Under the pieces are notes generated by a model that saw nothing but the letters and a program-made list of their open reading frames with translations, made no database searches and was not told the DNA's origin. Shown here one piece after another: positions 8,067 to 15,457 of a stretch of DNA of 64,000 nt. The number at the start of each line of letters is the position of its first letter. Position 1 is the stretch's first letter. The position numbers and the translations under genes are program-made. The stretch is from Streptomyces sp. A0958 (GTDB lineage: Bacteria > Actinomycetota > Actinomycetes > Streptomycetales > Streptomycetaceae): NCBI RefSeq assembly GCF_004795035.1, contig NZ_SSBK01000026.1, positions 1 to 64,000 on the forward strand. Reading direction: 5' to 3'.

Positions 8067-8324
8067 GCATGCGCTGGCTGGGCCGTACGTCGGGCACCTG
8101 CACTCCCCGGCTTCCGTGCCACGTTCGGACTCGGCCCGGCGCCGCCTCGCCAGACGGTACCCAGCGTGTAGAGCGGGTGCACAGTGATCCCGGCTTATTT
8201 TGGGACTTTCGGTGCTCCCAAGCCGCGTCTACAGCCCGATGCGGTCGGCAAGCAAATCCGTGTTTGTACTGCGTGGAACGGCCAGGGGCACCACCATGTA
8301 CGGATCTCGGAGAGAGGCCGATCC

Positions 8325-9554
8325 ATGACTACTGCTCTTGCCAAAGGCGGCAATACTGCCCTGTCTGCTGCGGCGGCATGCCGCGTCACCCTCAGCTCCC
8401 CTACGACGGGCATTGATGTGTCCGCTGTCCTGCTCGGCCAGGACGGCAGGGTGCGGAGTGATGACGACCTGATCTTCTATAACCATGCTGCGCAGGACGG
8501 GGTCAGGCTGAGCGGGCAGACCATCGTCGCGGATCTTGCCGCAATCCCGGAGACGGTGGACCGCGTTGCCATCGTCGCCAGCATCGATCCGGAGCTGCGG
8601 GTGAGGTATTTCGACGCGAGTAGCACCCCGCATGCGGTCATCGAGTGTGGCGGTGTTCGAAGTACCTTTGAGCCGCCGCCGCTCATGCACCGGGAGACAG
8701 TGGCTGTGCTCGTCGAGCTGTACCGGCGGGCGGGCAGCTGGAAGGCTAGGGCAGTGGGCCAAGGGTGGGACACGGGTCTGGCGGGGTTGGCGTCGGACTT
8801 CGGCATCGTTGTAGATGACCCGGGCCCTACCGCAGCGGCCCCTCCAACCGTCACCCCCGCGCGAAGCCGCCAGCTGTCACCTGGGGCGTCGCCGCCGAGG
8901 CCGGTGACAACACCTGCCCGGCTCCCTGCGCCGTTGGGCAAAGTGCTCCTCACCAAGGCCGGCCAGGCGACCATCGACATGCGTAAGGACGACCCGAGCC
9001 TTGTAGTGACAGCCACTCTTGAGTGGAACGGCCGAAGTGCGGCACGAAGAAGGGCTGGAGCGGACCTGGATCTTTACGCCCTCTACGTCCCCCGGAGTCT
9101 GGTCACCTCACCCGGGCAGCGCCCGGTCAAGACAGACCAGGCCGTCTACTACCGGCAACTCGGATCGTCAGTAGCGCCCCCCTACATCGCACTGGACGGC
9201 GACTCCAAGGTGCCAGGTCGAGAGACGATCACCATCCGTCGCCCAGACCTCCAGGGCTACGTCCTGCTATGCGCTTACAGCGCGGTGGAGAACGGAACAG
9301 GTTCTTTCAAGTCGTACGGTGCTCAGGTGGTAGTCACGGATGGGCGCGGGTCCACGGTGACGGTGCCCTTGTTCAACAACCGCAACCTGTCCTACTGGGT
9401 CGCCATTGCCCTGATCGACTTCAATGTTCCAGGCGGTGTGGAGATCCGGCATGTGGAGAAGTACAGCGGCAACCACGTTGAGGCCCGACCCACGCTGTAC
9501 TCGAGTGGGAACTTCCGTATGAGTACCGGAAAGATCGAGTTCAAGACGAGGTAG
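8325..9554 (+). CDS. TerD-family protein with two TerD-like domains
   Basis: This 409-residue protein starts at ATG 8325 (MTTALAKGGNTAL) behind GGAGAGAGG. The N-terminal domain has the TerD hallmark DVSAVLLGQDGRVRSDDDLI then FYNH. A Pro/Thr-rich linker around residues 178-210 leads to a second TerD-like domain (ADLDLYALYV, then NLSYWVAIALIDF). TerD proteins bind calcium and are associated with tellurite, phage or stress responses; in Streptomyces they are abundant and mostly uncharacterised. The gene stands alone between the deformylase remnant and a convergent kinase-like gene. An upstream in-frame extension to 8184 lacks conserved sequence and is not used. Confidence 0.82.
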   Translation: MTTALAKGGNTALSAAAACRVTLSSPTTGIDVSAVLLGQDGRVRSDDDLIFYNHAAQDGVRLSGQTIVADLAAIPETVDRVAIVASIDPELRVRYFDASSTPHAVIECGGVRSTFEPPPLMHRETVAVLVELYRRAGSWKARAVGQGWDTGLAGLASDFGIVVDDPGPTAAAPPTVTPARSRQLSPGASPPRPVTTPARLPAPLGKVLLTKAGQATIDMRKDDPSLVVTATLEWNGRSAARRRAGADLDLYALYVPRSLVTSPGQRPVKTDQAVYYRQLGSSVAPPYIALDGDSKVPGRETITIRRPDLQGYVLLCAYSAVENGTGSFKSYGAQVVVTDGRGSTVTVPLFNNRNLSYWVAIALIDFNVPGGVEIRHVEKYSGNHVEARPTLYSSGNFRMSTGKIEFKTR

Positions 9555-9576
9555 GTCCGACGGCAGGCGTGGACTC

Positions 9577-10371
9577 TCAGAGGAGTACGAGCCTGAACGC
9601 AGCGGCTCGCTTGGCCATCCCCTGCTTCCACGGCGTTGGATCCTCCTCGGCGATCTCCCGCCACAGCGCCGCAGATGCGGAACCGAAAGCCGCCAGTGCC
9701 TCCGGCTCGGTGTTCCGCCACGACGGGAAGCGGCCTGCGAACACGATCGCGTCCTCCGCCGGGTGGCCGGCGTCCATGAGCCTCAGCGCCAAGGTGCCTG
9801 GATCGATCCACGCCGCACCGCGCGTTGGCCACGCCCAGTCGATGAGGCGGGCACGCCCGTCGGCGATCAGGACGTTGTGCGGTGCGAAGTCGGTGTGCAG
9901 CAGGGTGTTGCCACTGAAGTGCTGGAGCGTTCCGGTCGGAGCGTAATCCGCCCAGCGTTCCACCGCGTCCTTAATTTCGATGTCGGCCGGAGCGGTGATC
10001 CGTTGCAGTTCGGAGAGCGCGGCTTCTACGAGCACCAAGTCGGCCGAGCCGGGGCTGTAGTCGGCGTGGCGACCGCTGAGGACCTCGTATCCGAGAAGGC
10101 TCCATCCACCGACTTCCAGGTGCCAGTACAGGCGGGGGCAGGACGTGGGCAGGTGGGGGGCGATCTCCGCCTCGCGGCGCTGTGCTGCGACCTGCGCATG
10201 ATCACTCGCGATGCCCTTCACGAAAACGCTGCCGCTCTCAGTCTCCAGGACGGAGGCGACGCCGGAGTTCATGCCGCCGGTCATGGTCACCGCCCGATGC
10301 ACGGGGCCGGTCTTGGCAGTGACAGCCTGGCGGACGTCGGCTGGGAGCTGATCGAAGGGAATGCGAGACAT
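9577..10371 (-). CDS. Aminoglycoside phosphotransferase-family kinase
   Basis: This 264-residue protein starts at ATG 10371 (MSRIPFDQLPADV). The APH catalytic loop is LLHTDFAPHNVLI (Asp in HTD, Asn downstream) and the metal-binding motif is LIDWAW. The N-terminal lobe has VFVKGIASD with a Lys in the ATP-binding position. The family phosphorylates small molecules, but Streptomyces has many members with unknown substrates, so a resistance role is not assumed. It sits downstream of the peptide/radical SAM operon in the same direction but is separated from it by a perfect 14-bp hairpin, so it is probably a separate transcript. Confidence 0.8.
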   Translation of the reverse strand: MSRIPFDQLPADVRQAVTAKTGPVHRAVTMTGGMNSGVASVLETESGSVFVKGIASDHAQVAAQRREAEIAPHLPTSCPRLYWHLEVGGWSLLGYEVLSGRHADYSPGSADLVLVEAALSELQRITAPADIEIKDAVERWADYAPTGTLQHFSGNTLLHTDFAPHNVLIADGRARLIDWAWPTRGAAWIDPGTLALRLMDAGHPAEDAIVFAGRFPSWRNTEPEALAAFGSASAALWREIAEEDPTPWKQGMAKRAAAFRLVLL

Positions 10372-10408
10372 GGACACGCGCGGTTCCTCATGGGGCTCGG
10401 AGACAAGG

Positions 10409-10447
10409 GAGTGCCGCCCCGGCCAGGGTACGACCGGGGCGGCACTC
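10409..10447 (-). terminator. Hairpin ending the radical SAM/peptide operon
   Basis: A perfect 14-bp inverted repeat (10409-10422 with 10434-10447) has an 11-base loop. It lies between the small peptide gene and the APH-like gene, both on the minus strand. The stem is very GC-rich. There is no strong U tract, as is common in Streptomyces. Confidence 0.7.
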
Positions 10448-10491
10448 ATGGGGCGCGTACGCGAGCGGTGCGGCGCCCGCCTGCGGTGTAT

Positions 10492-10704
10492 CTAGTACGG
10501 CTGGTCGTCGCCGGCCGAGCAGCTGCACTCGGCGCCCTCGGCGGCCTCGTCCAGGTCGGTGATGATCTGGACCTCGTCATCGCGGATGGCCCCGGCCGGC
10601 AGCGGCACGGGCAGGGTGTCGGTTGCACGATCGGTGGGGCGCCGTCCGATGGTGAGCAGCATCGGTTCGCGCGGCGGGGTGAGGGTTGTGGTGGGTGGAG
10701 TCAT
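10492..10704 (-). CDS. Candidate RiPP precursor peptide
   Basis: This 70-residue peptide starts at ATG 10704, overlapping the radical SAM stop as ATGA, with GGAGGC at 10713-10718. It begins MTPPTTTLTPP, has a middle segment TDTLPVPLPAGAI, then an acidic stretch (DDEVQIITDLDEAAEGAE) and ends CSCSAGDDQPY. Small size, coupling to a radical SAM/SPASM-like enzyme and a short Cys/Ser-rich tail after an acidic leader-like region are what one expects of a ribosomally made, radical-modified peptide. I do not recognise the class. Cleavage and modification sites are not known. It could instead be a small accessory protein. Confidence 0.7.
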   Translation of the reverse strand: MTPPTTTLTPPREPMLLTIGRRPTDRATDTLPVPLPAGAIRDDEVQIITDLDEAAEGAECSCSAGDDQPY

Positions 10705-11861
10705 GATCCGTAGCCTCCGTGTTGGCAGTAGAGCTCTCGTCGGTCCCCCGCATCCTGGTAGAGCTTGGCCAGCGGCCGGCAGGTACGGCAGGTGCCGACC
10801 TTGGTGCAGCCGGAGCATCCACCGGTGCGGAGCTGTAGGGACTCGGCGATAGCGCCGAGCCGGGTGAGGGCGGCGACGCCCTCGGTCACGAGGTTCACGC
10901 TCGGGTCGCGGCCGACCTTGCAGACGGACGCGATGCCGTGCGGGTTGACGTGGAAGAACGTCCGGCCGGCATTGCAGCCGGTGAAGACGCTCCGGGCCTT
11001 GATGCGGCCCTTGGCCTGCGTCGCCAGCGGGTTCGCTTCACCGTCGATCGTCGGCGACATATTCGTAAAGACCTGGTGCGGGAAGCTGTAGCGTTCACAG
11101 AGAGCCACCATCGCGTCGACCTCATGGGCGTTGTCGTCCGACACGATCACGTTCAGCCGGACCGGCAGCCGGTCCTGGTGGGCCGCGTCCAGACCCTGGA
11201 TGAACCGGCCGAACGCGCCGCGGTTGCGAGTGACCTTGTCGTACGTGTCCGCGGTCGCGCCGTAGACGCTGAGCGTGAGCCGGTAAGGGCGATGGCGTGC
11301 GAACAGCCAGCGGATCGGCGGCTTGCGCAGGGACGAACCGTTCGAGGAGACCTGCACCATCATCCCGAGCTGGTGGGCGTACTCGTAGGCCGCGCCGAAC
11401 TCGCGGTCGATCAGTGCCTCGCCGCCCGTGATCTGCAGCCAGAGCACGCCCGCGTCGCGCATCGTCCGCAGGAGCTGCTGTTTGCCCGGCCAGTCCAGGC
11501 CCTCGAAGCGCTTCTCGCCGAGGTAGCAGAACTCGCAGTCGTAGTCGCAGCCGAGGTTGATTTCCCAGGACGCCTTCGCGTACCCGTACGGCGATCGCTC
11601 GCGCACGAGGACGAAATCGCCGACCGGTCCGTCTGGCAGCTCGGTGCCCCACGCCTGCCGCTCGGCATCAACAAGCCAAGTCGGCAGAGGGCCTCCGACG
11701 TGGCTCGCGGCGCGCAGCTCCTCGTAGCGAATCCCAGGAATGCGCACTCCGACCGCTCGGCCTGGCTGAAGAAGGAGGTGCTGGGCGAGGAACGGGCTGG
11801 CCACGAGACGCGTGCTTGACGCGGCAGGCGCCGCCCGATCCGGTGTGCCGGTTACGATCAT
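10701..11861 (-). CDS. Radical SAM enzyme with SPASM-like Cys-rich C-terminus
   Basis: This 386-residue protein starts at ATG 11861 (MIVTGTPDRAAP) with GGAGG upstream; the stop of the preceding gene overlaps as ATGA. The radical SAM cluster motif CxxxCxxC is in INLGCDYDCEFCYLGEKRF, around residues 110-125. The glycine-rich SAM-binding strand QITGGEALID follows. The C-terminal third has many Cys residues (FTGCNAG, SVCKVG, GGCSGCTKVGTCRTC, YCQHG), fitting a SPASM/twitch domain that binds auxiliary FeS clusters. Such enzymes usually modify peptides. The coupled 70-residue peptide is the obvious candidate substrate. The reaction cannot be predicted. Confidence 0.88.
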   Translation of the reverse strand: MIVTGTPDRAAPAASSTRLVASPFLAQHLLLQPGRAVGVRIPGIRYEELRAASHVGGPLPTWLVDAERQAWGTELPDGPVGDFVLVRERSPYGYAKASWEINLGCDYDCEFCYLGEKRFEGLDWPGKQQLLRTMRDAGVLWLQITGGEALIDREFGAAYEYAHQLGMMVQVSSNGSSLRKPPIRWLFARHRPYRLTLSVYGATADTYDKVTRNRGAFGRFIQGLDAAHQDRLPVRLNVIVSDDNAHEVDAMVALCERYSFPHQVFTNMSPTIDGEANPLATQAKGRIKARSVFTGCNAGRTFFHVNPHGIASVCKVGRDPSVNLVTEGVAALTRLGAIAESLQLRTGGCSGCTKVGTCRTCRPLAKLYQDAGDRRELYCQHGGYGS

Positions 11862-12322
11862 CGGACCTCCAGAGGGCGGTCGTCGTGGTTTGGGACGGGA
11901 GGGCTGATCGACTGTGCGGCGTCGTCCGCGGTCTTGAAGCAGGACCAGATGATCTTCCCGAGCGGCGTACGGTCCCTCACTCCCCACTCGTCGGACAGCG
12001 CGGCCACCAACGTCAGGCCCCTCCCGGAGATGTCTGTGGCGGTCGGCTCGCGTACGACGGGCTGCTGGCGACGGCTGTCGTGCACTTCCAGGCGTACGCA
12101 GTTGTCGTCGATGTCGAGCCGGACGAGGAAGCCGTGCCCGCGGGCGGTGCCGTGGAGGACGGCGTTCGTGGCGAGTTCGGAGACGCACAGGCGGATGTCC
12201 TCGGTGCGGCTCGTCAGGCCCCAGCCGTCCAGCGTTCTGGTGGCGAACTCCCGTGCTTTGCGTACGGACTGGCGGCGGGCCTCGAAGAACTGCTGAAGCG
12301 ACTCGAGCATGGGGTGCCTCAT
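11858..12322 (-). CDS. Anti-sigma-factor-type ATP-binding protein (HATPase)
   Basis: This 154-residue protein is an RsbW/SpoIIAB-like GHKL ATPase, with the N-box in ELATNAVLHG and the G-box in ISGRGLTLV. It starts at ATG 12322, overlapping the upstream stop by four bases, and its own stop overlaps the radical SAM start by four bases. It is therefore translated in a fixed ratio with the peptide-modifying enzyme. Streptomyces encodes dozens of such proteins, most without a known sigma-factor partner. Regulation of the surrounding cluster is plausible but not shown. Confidence 0.85.
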   Translation of the reverse strand: MRHPMLESLQQFFEARRQSVRKAREFATRTLDGWGLTSRTEDIRLCVSELATNAVLHGTARGHGFLVRLDIDDNCVRLEVHDSRRQQPVVREPTATDISGRGLTLVAALSDEWGVRDRTPLGKIIWSCFKTADDAAQSISPPVPNHDDRPLEVR

Positions 12323-12747
12323 GACTCCGTGCTCAGGAGGAGGAGTGGCGCGGGGAAGCGGCGGTGGGCGGTCTGCTGACGAGGTACGTGGCCAGGCCCG
12401 ATGCGGGGGCGGCGGGCCAGCAGCAGGCGGGCGCCGGCGGCCTCGATAAGGCGGGTGCGTTCGGCGGCGAGGTGCTTCGGCCCCAGGTGAGACAGGGCGG
12501 GGGCGATGACGCCGTAGACGTCAGGAAGGGCCAGCGCGTCCAGCAGGCCGGTGAACGCGGTGGAGCTCGGTTCGGTCGTCGCGCGCCTGTCCTTGAAGAC
12601 GCCGGAGAGCTGCAGCTCATGGATCCGGCAGTACTCCGTCAGTGACGCCCGTAACGCCGTTTGACGGGCTGCGGAGACTCCGGCCAGCCGCAGGAAGCCG
12701 TAGACGACGGGCCCGTTGACCGGGCGTTGCTCGGTAAGGAGTTCCAT
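12319..12747 (-). CDS. Resolvase-N-terminal-like protein, catalytic Ser absent
   Basis: This 142-residue protein starts at ATG 12747 (MELLTEQRPVNGP). The segment VVYGFLRLAGVSAARQ resembles the first strand and helix of serine recombinases, and later parts (ELQLSGVFKDRR, LLDALALPDVYGVIAP) follow the same fold. The usual YxRxS catalytic serine appears to be replaced, and no DNA-binding C-terminal domain follows. A recombinase function is unlikely; small relatives occur near regulatory genes in Streptomyces. It is the first gene of the coupled operon with the HATPase, radical SAM enzyme and peptide. Confidence 0.6.
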   Translation of the reverse strand: MELLTEQRPVNGPVVYGFLRLAGVSAARQTALRASLTEYCRIHELQLSGVFKDRRATTEPSSTAFTGLLDALALPDVYGVIAPALSHLGPKHLAAERTRLIEAAGARLLLARRPRIGPGHVPRQQTAHRRFPAPLLLLSTES

Positions 12748-12901
12748 GCTGGTGACCGTCCAAGGGACTCGGCGAAAGGAGACCCCTTGAGCGTCGCCGT
12801 ACCTCAATGCGCAGGGAATCAGCGGCTGTTCCACTTGCGCTCTACTTCCGCCCCACCGGCCGCACGCTTCTGCTTCCATGGCTGGTGGAAGGGAGCGACG
12901 C

Positions 12902-14026
12902 GTGGCGACCGTGCACCACTGGACCGGCCTGGAGGCCAGAGCCCTACGGCTCGCCCTCCGCCTGAGCGTGCGTGCTTTCGCCGAGCGCCTCGGTCTCGCC
13001 GTCGCGACCATCTCGAAGTGGGAAAAGCTCCGGTCCGCGACCGAGCCCCGCCCCGACACGCAGGCCATTCTCGACACCGCGCTCGGTCGCGCCGATGCCT
13101 CCGTGCACCTGCGCTTCGAAACGCTCCTGTCGGAGATGGCCGGCCCCGGGCAAGTGGCAGCCGGACGCCGGGTGACGGCTGCCGGGCCCAGAGCCTGGGA
13201 GTACGAGTCGTGGACCGACGACCTGGACCGTGCCGTCGTCGCCTTGTCCCGGCAGAACTTCACCTTCGCCGACAGCCTGCTGGGCCGATGGCTCAACCGT
13301 TTCACGGCCGCCGAACTCGATGACAAGGGCCTCTACCTCTACGCCCGATCCACCGCGTTACTCGGAGACCTCAAGCGCGATCAGGGCGCGGTGCTCGGAC
13401 CACTGTCCGCACGCCACTCCTACGCGGGCGCGCGCTCGATCTTCACCCAGCTCGACATTCCCCGCCGTGTCGCCCAGCTCGATCTGTCCCTCGCGGTCGT
13501 CGCGGAGATGTCCGGTGACCTGGAGACGTCGGCCCGTACGTACGAGACGCTCGCCGTCGACGACCGGCTCTCTCGCCGTGACCGGGCCAGAGCCCGCCTG
13601 TGGGTGGGCACCGCACTCAGCAAGGACGGCAACCACGACTACGCGACCCGCGTGATGCAGGCCGCGACCCGTGAATTCGAAGACCTCACCGAACCCGACG
13701 ACTGGTCGGTGGCCCATCAGAAGCTCGCCCTGGCCCGCCGGGGCGTCGGGGACCTCACCCAAGCCCTGCACTTCATCGCCATCGCCCGAAGCAGCGGGAG
13801 CAGCGACTCACCGATGCAACGCGTACGGCTGGACACCGCTCACGGCCACATCCTGCTGTCCGACGCGGCGACCCGCGATGATGGGTTACGCGTTCTCGGC
13901 CAGGCCGCTCGGACGGCCGCGCAGTACGGCCTCGTGCACCAACTGCGCAGTATCGAGAGCGTCAAGGCCAGCAGTGAGGGGCCGCCCGGGGCCCCGCCGA
14001 CGGTGATCAGGGAGACGAACGCATGA
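12902..14026 (+). CDS. XRE/TPR-type transcriptional regulator
   Basis: This 374-residue protein is read from GTG 12902, with GGAAGGGAG upstream; an ATG at 12878 is in frame but has no ribosome site. The N-terminal XRE helix-turn-helix (VRAFAERLGLAVATISKWEK) is followed by a long helical region with TPR-like repeats (FADSLLGRWLNRF, RSIFTQLDIPRRVAQL, ALHFIAIARSSG). This is the common Streptomyces regulator type in which the TPR part may sense a peptide or protein. It is divergent from the radical SAM operon and coupled by ATGA to the next gene. Confidence 0.82.
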   Translation: MATVHHWTGLEARALRLALRLSVRAFAERLGLAVATISKWEKLRSATEPRPDTQAILDTALGRADASVHLRFETLLSEMAGPGQVAAGRRVTAAGPRAWEYESWTDDLDRAVVALSRQNFTFADSLLGRWLNRFTAAELDDKGLYLYARSTALLGDLKRDQGAVLGPLSARHSYAGARSIFTQLDIPRRVAQLDLSLAVVAEMSGDLETSARTYETLAVDDRLSRRDRARARLWVGTALSKDGNHDYATRVMQAATREFEDLTEPDDWSVAHQKLALARRGVGDLTQALHFIAIARSSGSSDSPMQRVRLDTAHGHILLSDAATRDDGLRVLGQAARTAAQYGLVHQLRSIESVKASSEGPPGAPPTVIRETNA

Positions 14027-14691
14027 GTGACAGCCAGCAGGTCATCACCGAAGACCAGTGGCACCAGGCCAAGGCGATCTGGGACTACCACCAGATGCAC
14101 CACCAGGCCCACCCCGCGGACGTGGCGATCGGCCTGGGCAGCCACGACCTGGGGGTGGCCACGCGCGCCGCCGAGCTGTACCACGCGGGTCTCTTCCCCA
14201 CGCTGGTCTTCACCGGCGGCAACAGCCCGACCACCGCCAAGGTCTTCCCACGCGGCGAAGCGGTCCACTTCCGCGAGCACGCCATCGACCTCGACGTCCC
14301 CGCCTCAGCGATCCTGCTGGAGCCCCACGCCGCGAACACCGGGCAGAACATCACCCTCGCCCGCGAGGTCCTGGCCGACGCCGGCATCACCCCGGAGAAG
14401 GTGCTGCTGGTCTCCAAGCCCTACATGGAACGGCGGTCGTACGCCACCGCCCGCAAGCTGTGGCCCGAGGTCGAGATGGTGTGCGCCTCGGAAACCCTGG
14501 AGTTCGACGACTACCTCAAGTCCATCGGCGACGAGAAGCTCGTGGTGGACATGCTCGTCGGCGACCTCCAGCGGGTGATCGAGTATCCGAAGCTCGGGTT
14601 CGCCATCGAGCAGGAGGTCCCGGAGGACGTGCATGCTGCGTACGAATCCCTCATCCACGCCGGCTTCACCAGCCGCCTCATCGCTTCCTGA
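14023..14691 (+). CDS. YdcF/ElyC-family (DUF218) protein
   Basis: This 222-residue protein starts at ATG 14023, overlapping the regulator stop by four bases. DUF218 features are present: a first strand ADVAIGLGSHDLGVATRAAEL, the turn LVFTGGNSP, then SAILLEPHAANTGQNITLAREVL and VLLVSKPYMERRS. The family adopts a Rossmann-like fold; some members act on envelope or S-adenosyl-nucleotide substrates, but most are uncharacterised. No signal peptide is seen, so it is cytoplasmic. It probably serves the cluster that includes the neighbouring radical SAM enzyme, which is an inference from gene order only. Confidence 0.82.
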   Translation: MSDSQQVITEDQWHQAKAIWDYHQMHHQAHPADVAIGLGSHDLGVATRAAELYHAGLFPTLVFTGGNSPTTAKVFPRGEAVHFREHAIDLDVPASAILLEPHAANTGQNITLAREVLADAGITPEKVLLVSKPYMERRSYATARKLWPEVEMVCASETLEFDDYLKSIGDEKLVVDMLVGDLQRVIEYPKLGFAIEQEVPEDVHAAYESLIHAGFTSRLIAS

Positions 14692-15427
14692 ACTCTCCTC
14701 CCCGGGCAGCCTGTGCGCCATCCACCAGCCCAACTTCATGCCCCGGCTGACCACGCTGGCCAAGCTGTTCGCGTCGGACCACTGGATCGTCCTGGACGAC
14801 GTGCAGTTCGCCCGCCGCGACTACCAGCATCGCGCCCGCATCGCCACACTCGACGGCCTTGGCCCGAACCGGTGGCTGACCATCCCCACTCACCGCCCCT
14901 CCGGGCGCGCCACCCTTATCAGAGACACCCTGATCGCCGACCCTGCCGCGGCCCGACGCAGAGCCTCATCGATCCTGCGCCAGCAGTACGGGACCAGTCC
15001 TCACTGGCCCGCACTTGACCGTGCCCTTCAGCCGGCCTGGAATGCGTTCGACACAGGAAGGGTCGCGCCGGTCGCCACGGCCTCGACTCGCGCCCTGCTC
15101 GAACTGCTCGGCTGGCGGGGGCAGATCTTCACCAGCAGCGCCCTGCCCGCACGCACGGGTCGGTCCGAGCGGTTGGCCGACCTGGCCGACGCCACCGGCG
15201 CACGCGCGTACCTGTGCGGCACCGGCGGCATGACCTACCTGGACCATGCCCCCTTCACCGAGCTGGGCGTAGCCGTCGTCCCGTTTCTCTCGCCGGCCAC
15301 TGGTCTGTGGGCCTCGGGGCGACAGGTCAGTGCTCTGCGGGCGTTGGCCTTCCGCGGCCCCGACGCTGTGGGAGCTCGGTTTCGGGCTCTCGCGTTCGCC
15401 CACGATGCGCTGGGGTGCGCGGCCTGA
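14633..15427 (+). CDS. WbqC-family protein
   Basis: This 264-residue protein starts at ATG 14633 inside the end of the YdcF gene, supported by GGAGG six bases upstream. The WbqC signature CAIHQPNFMPRLTTLAKLF (residues 28-46) is clear, followed by IVLDDVQFARRDYQHR. The family occurs in polysaccharide and secondary-metabolite loci and may form amides or transfer acyl groups; its chemistry is poorly defined. The 59-base overlap indicates translational coupling, so the XRE regulator, YdcF and WbqC genes form one operon facing the radical SAM operon. Confidence 0.85.
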   Translation: MLRTNPSSTPASPAASSLPELSSPGSLCAIHQPNFMPRLTTLAKLFASDHWIVLDDVQFARRDYQHRARIATLDGLGPNRWLTIPTHRPSGRATLIRDTLIADPAAARRRASSILRQQYGTSPHWPALDRALQPAWNAFDTGRVAPVATASTRALLELLGWRGQIFTSSALPARTGRSERLADLADATGARAYLCGTGGMTYLDHAPFTELGVAVVPFLSPATGLWASGRQVSALRALAFRGPDAVGARFRALAFAHDALGCAA

Positions 15428-15457
15428 CACCCGCTTCGGGTACGGAAGCGGGTGTGA

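Noticed and set aside
9577..10371. Antibiotic-resistance aminoglycoside kinase
   Set aside because: The APH motifs are real, but nothing in the sequence or context shows an aminoglycoside substrate.
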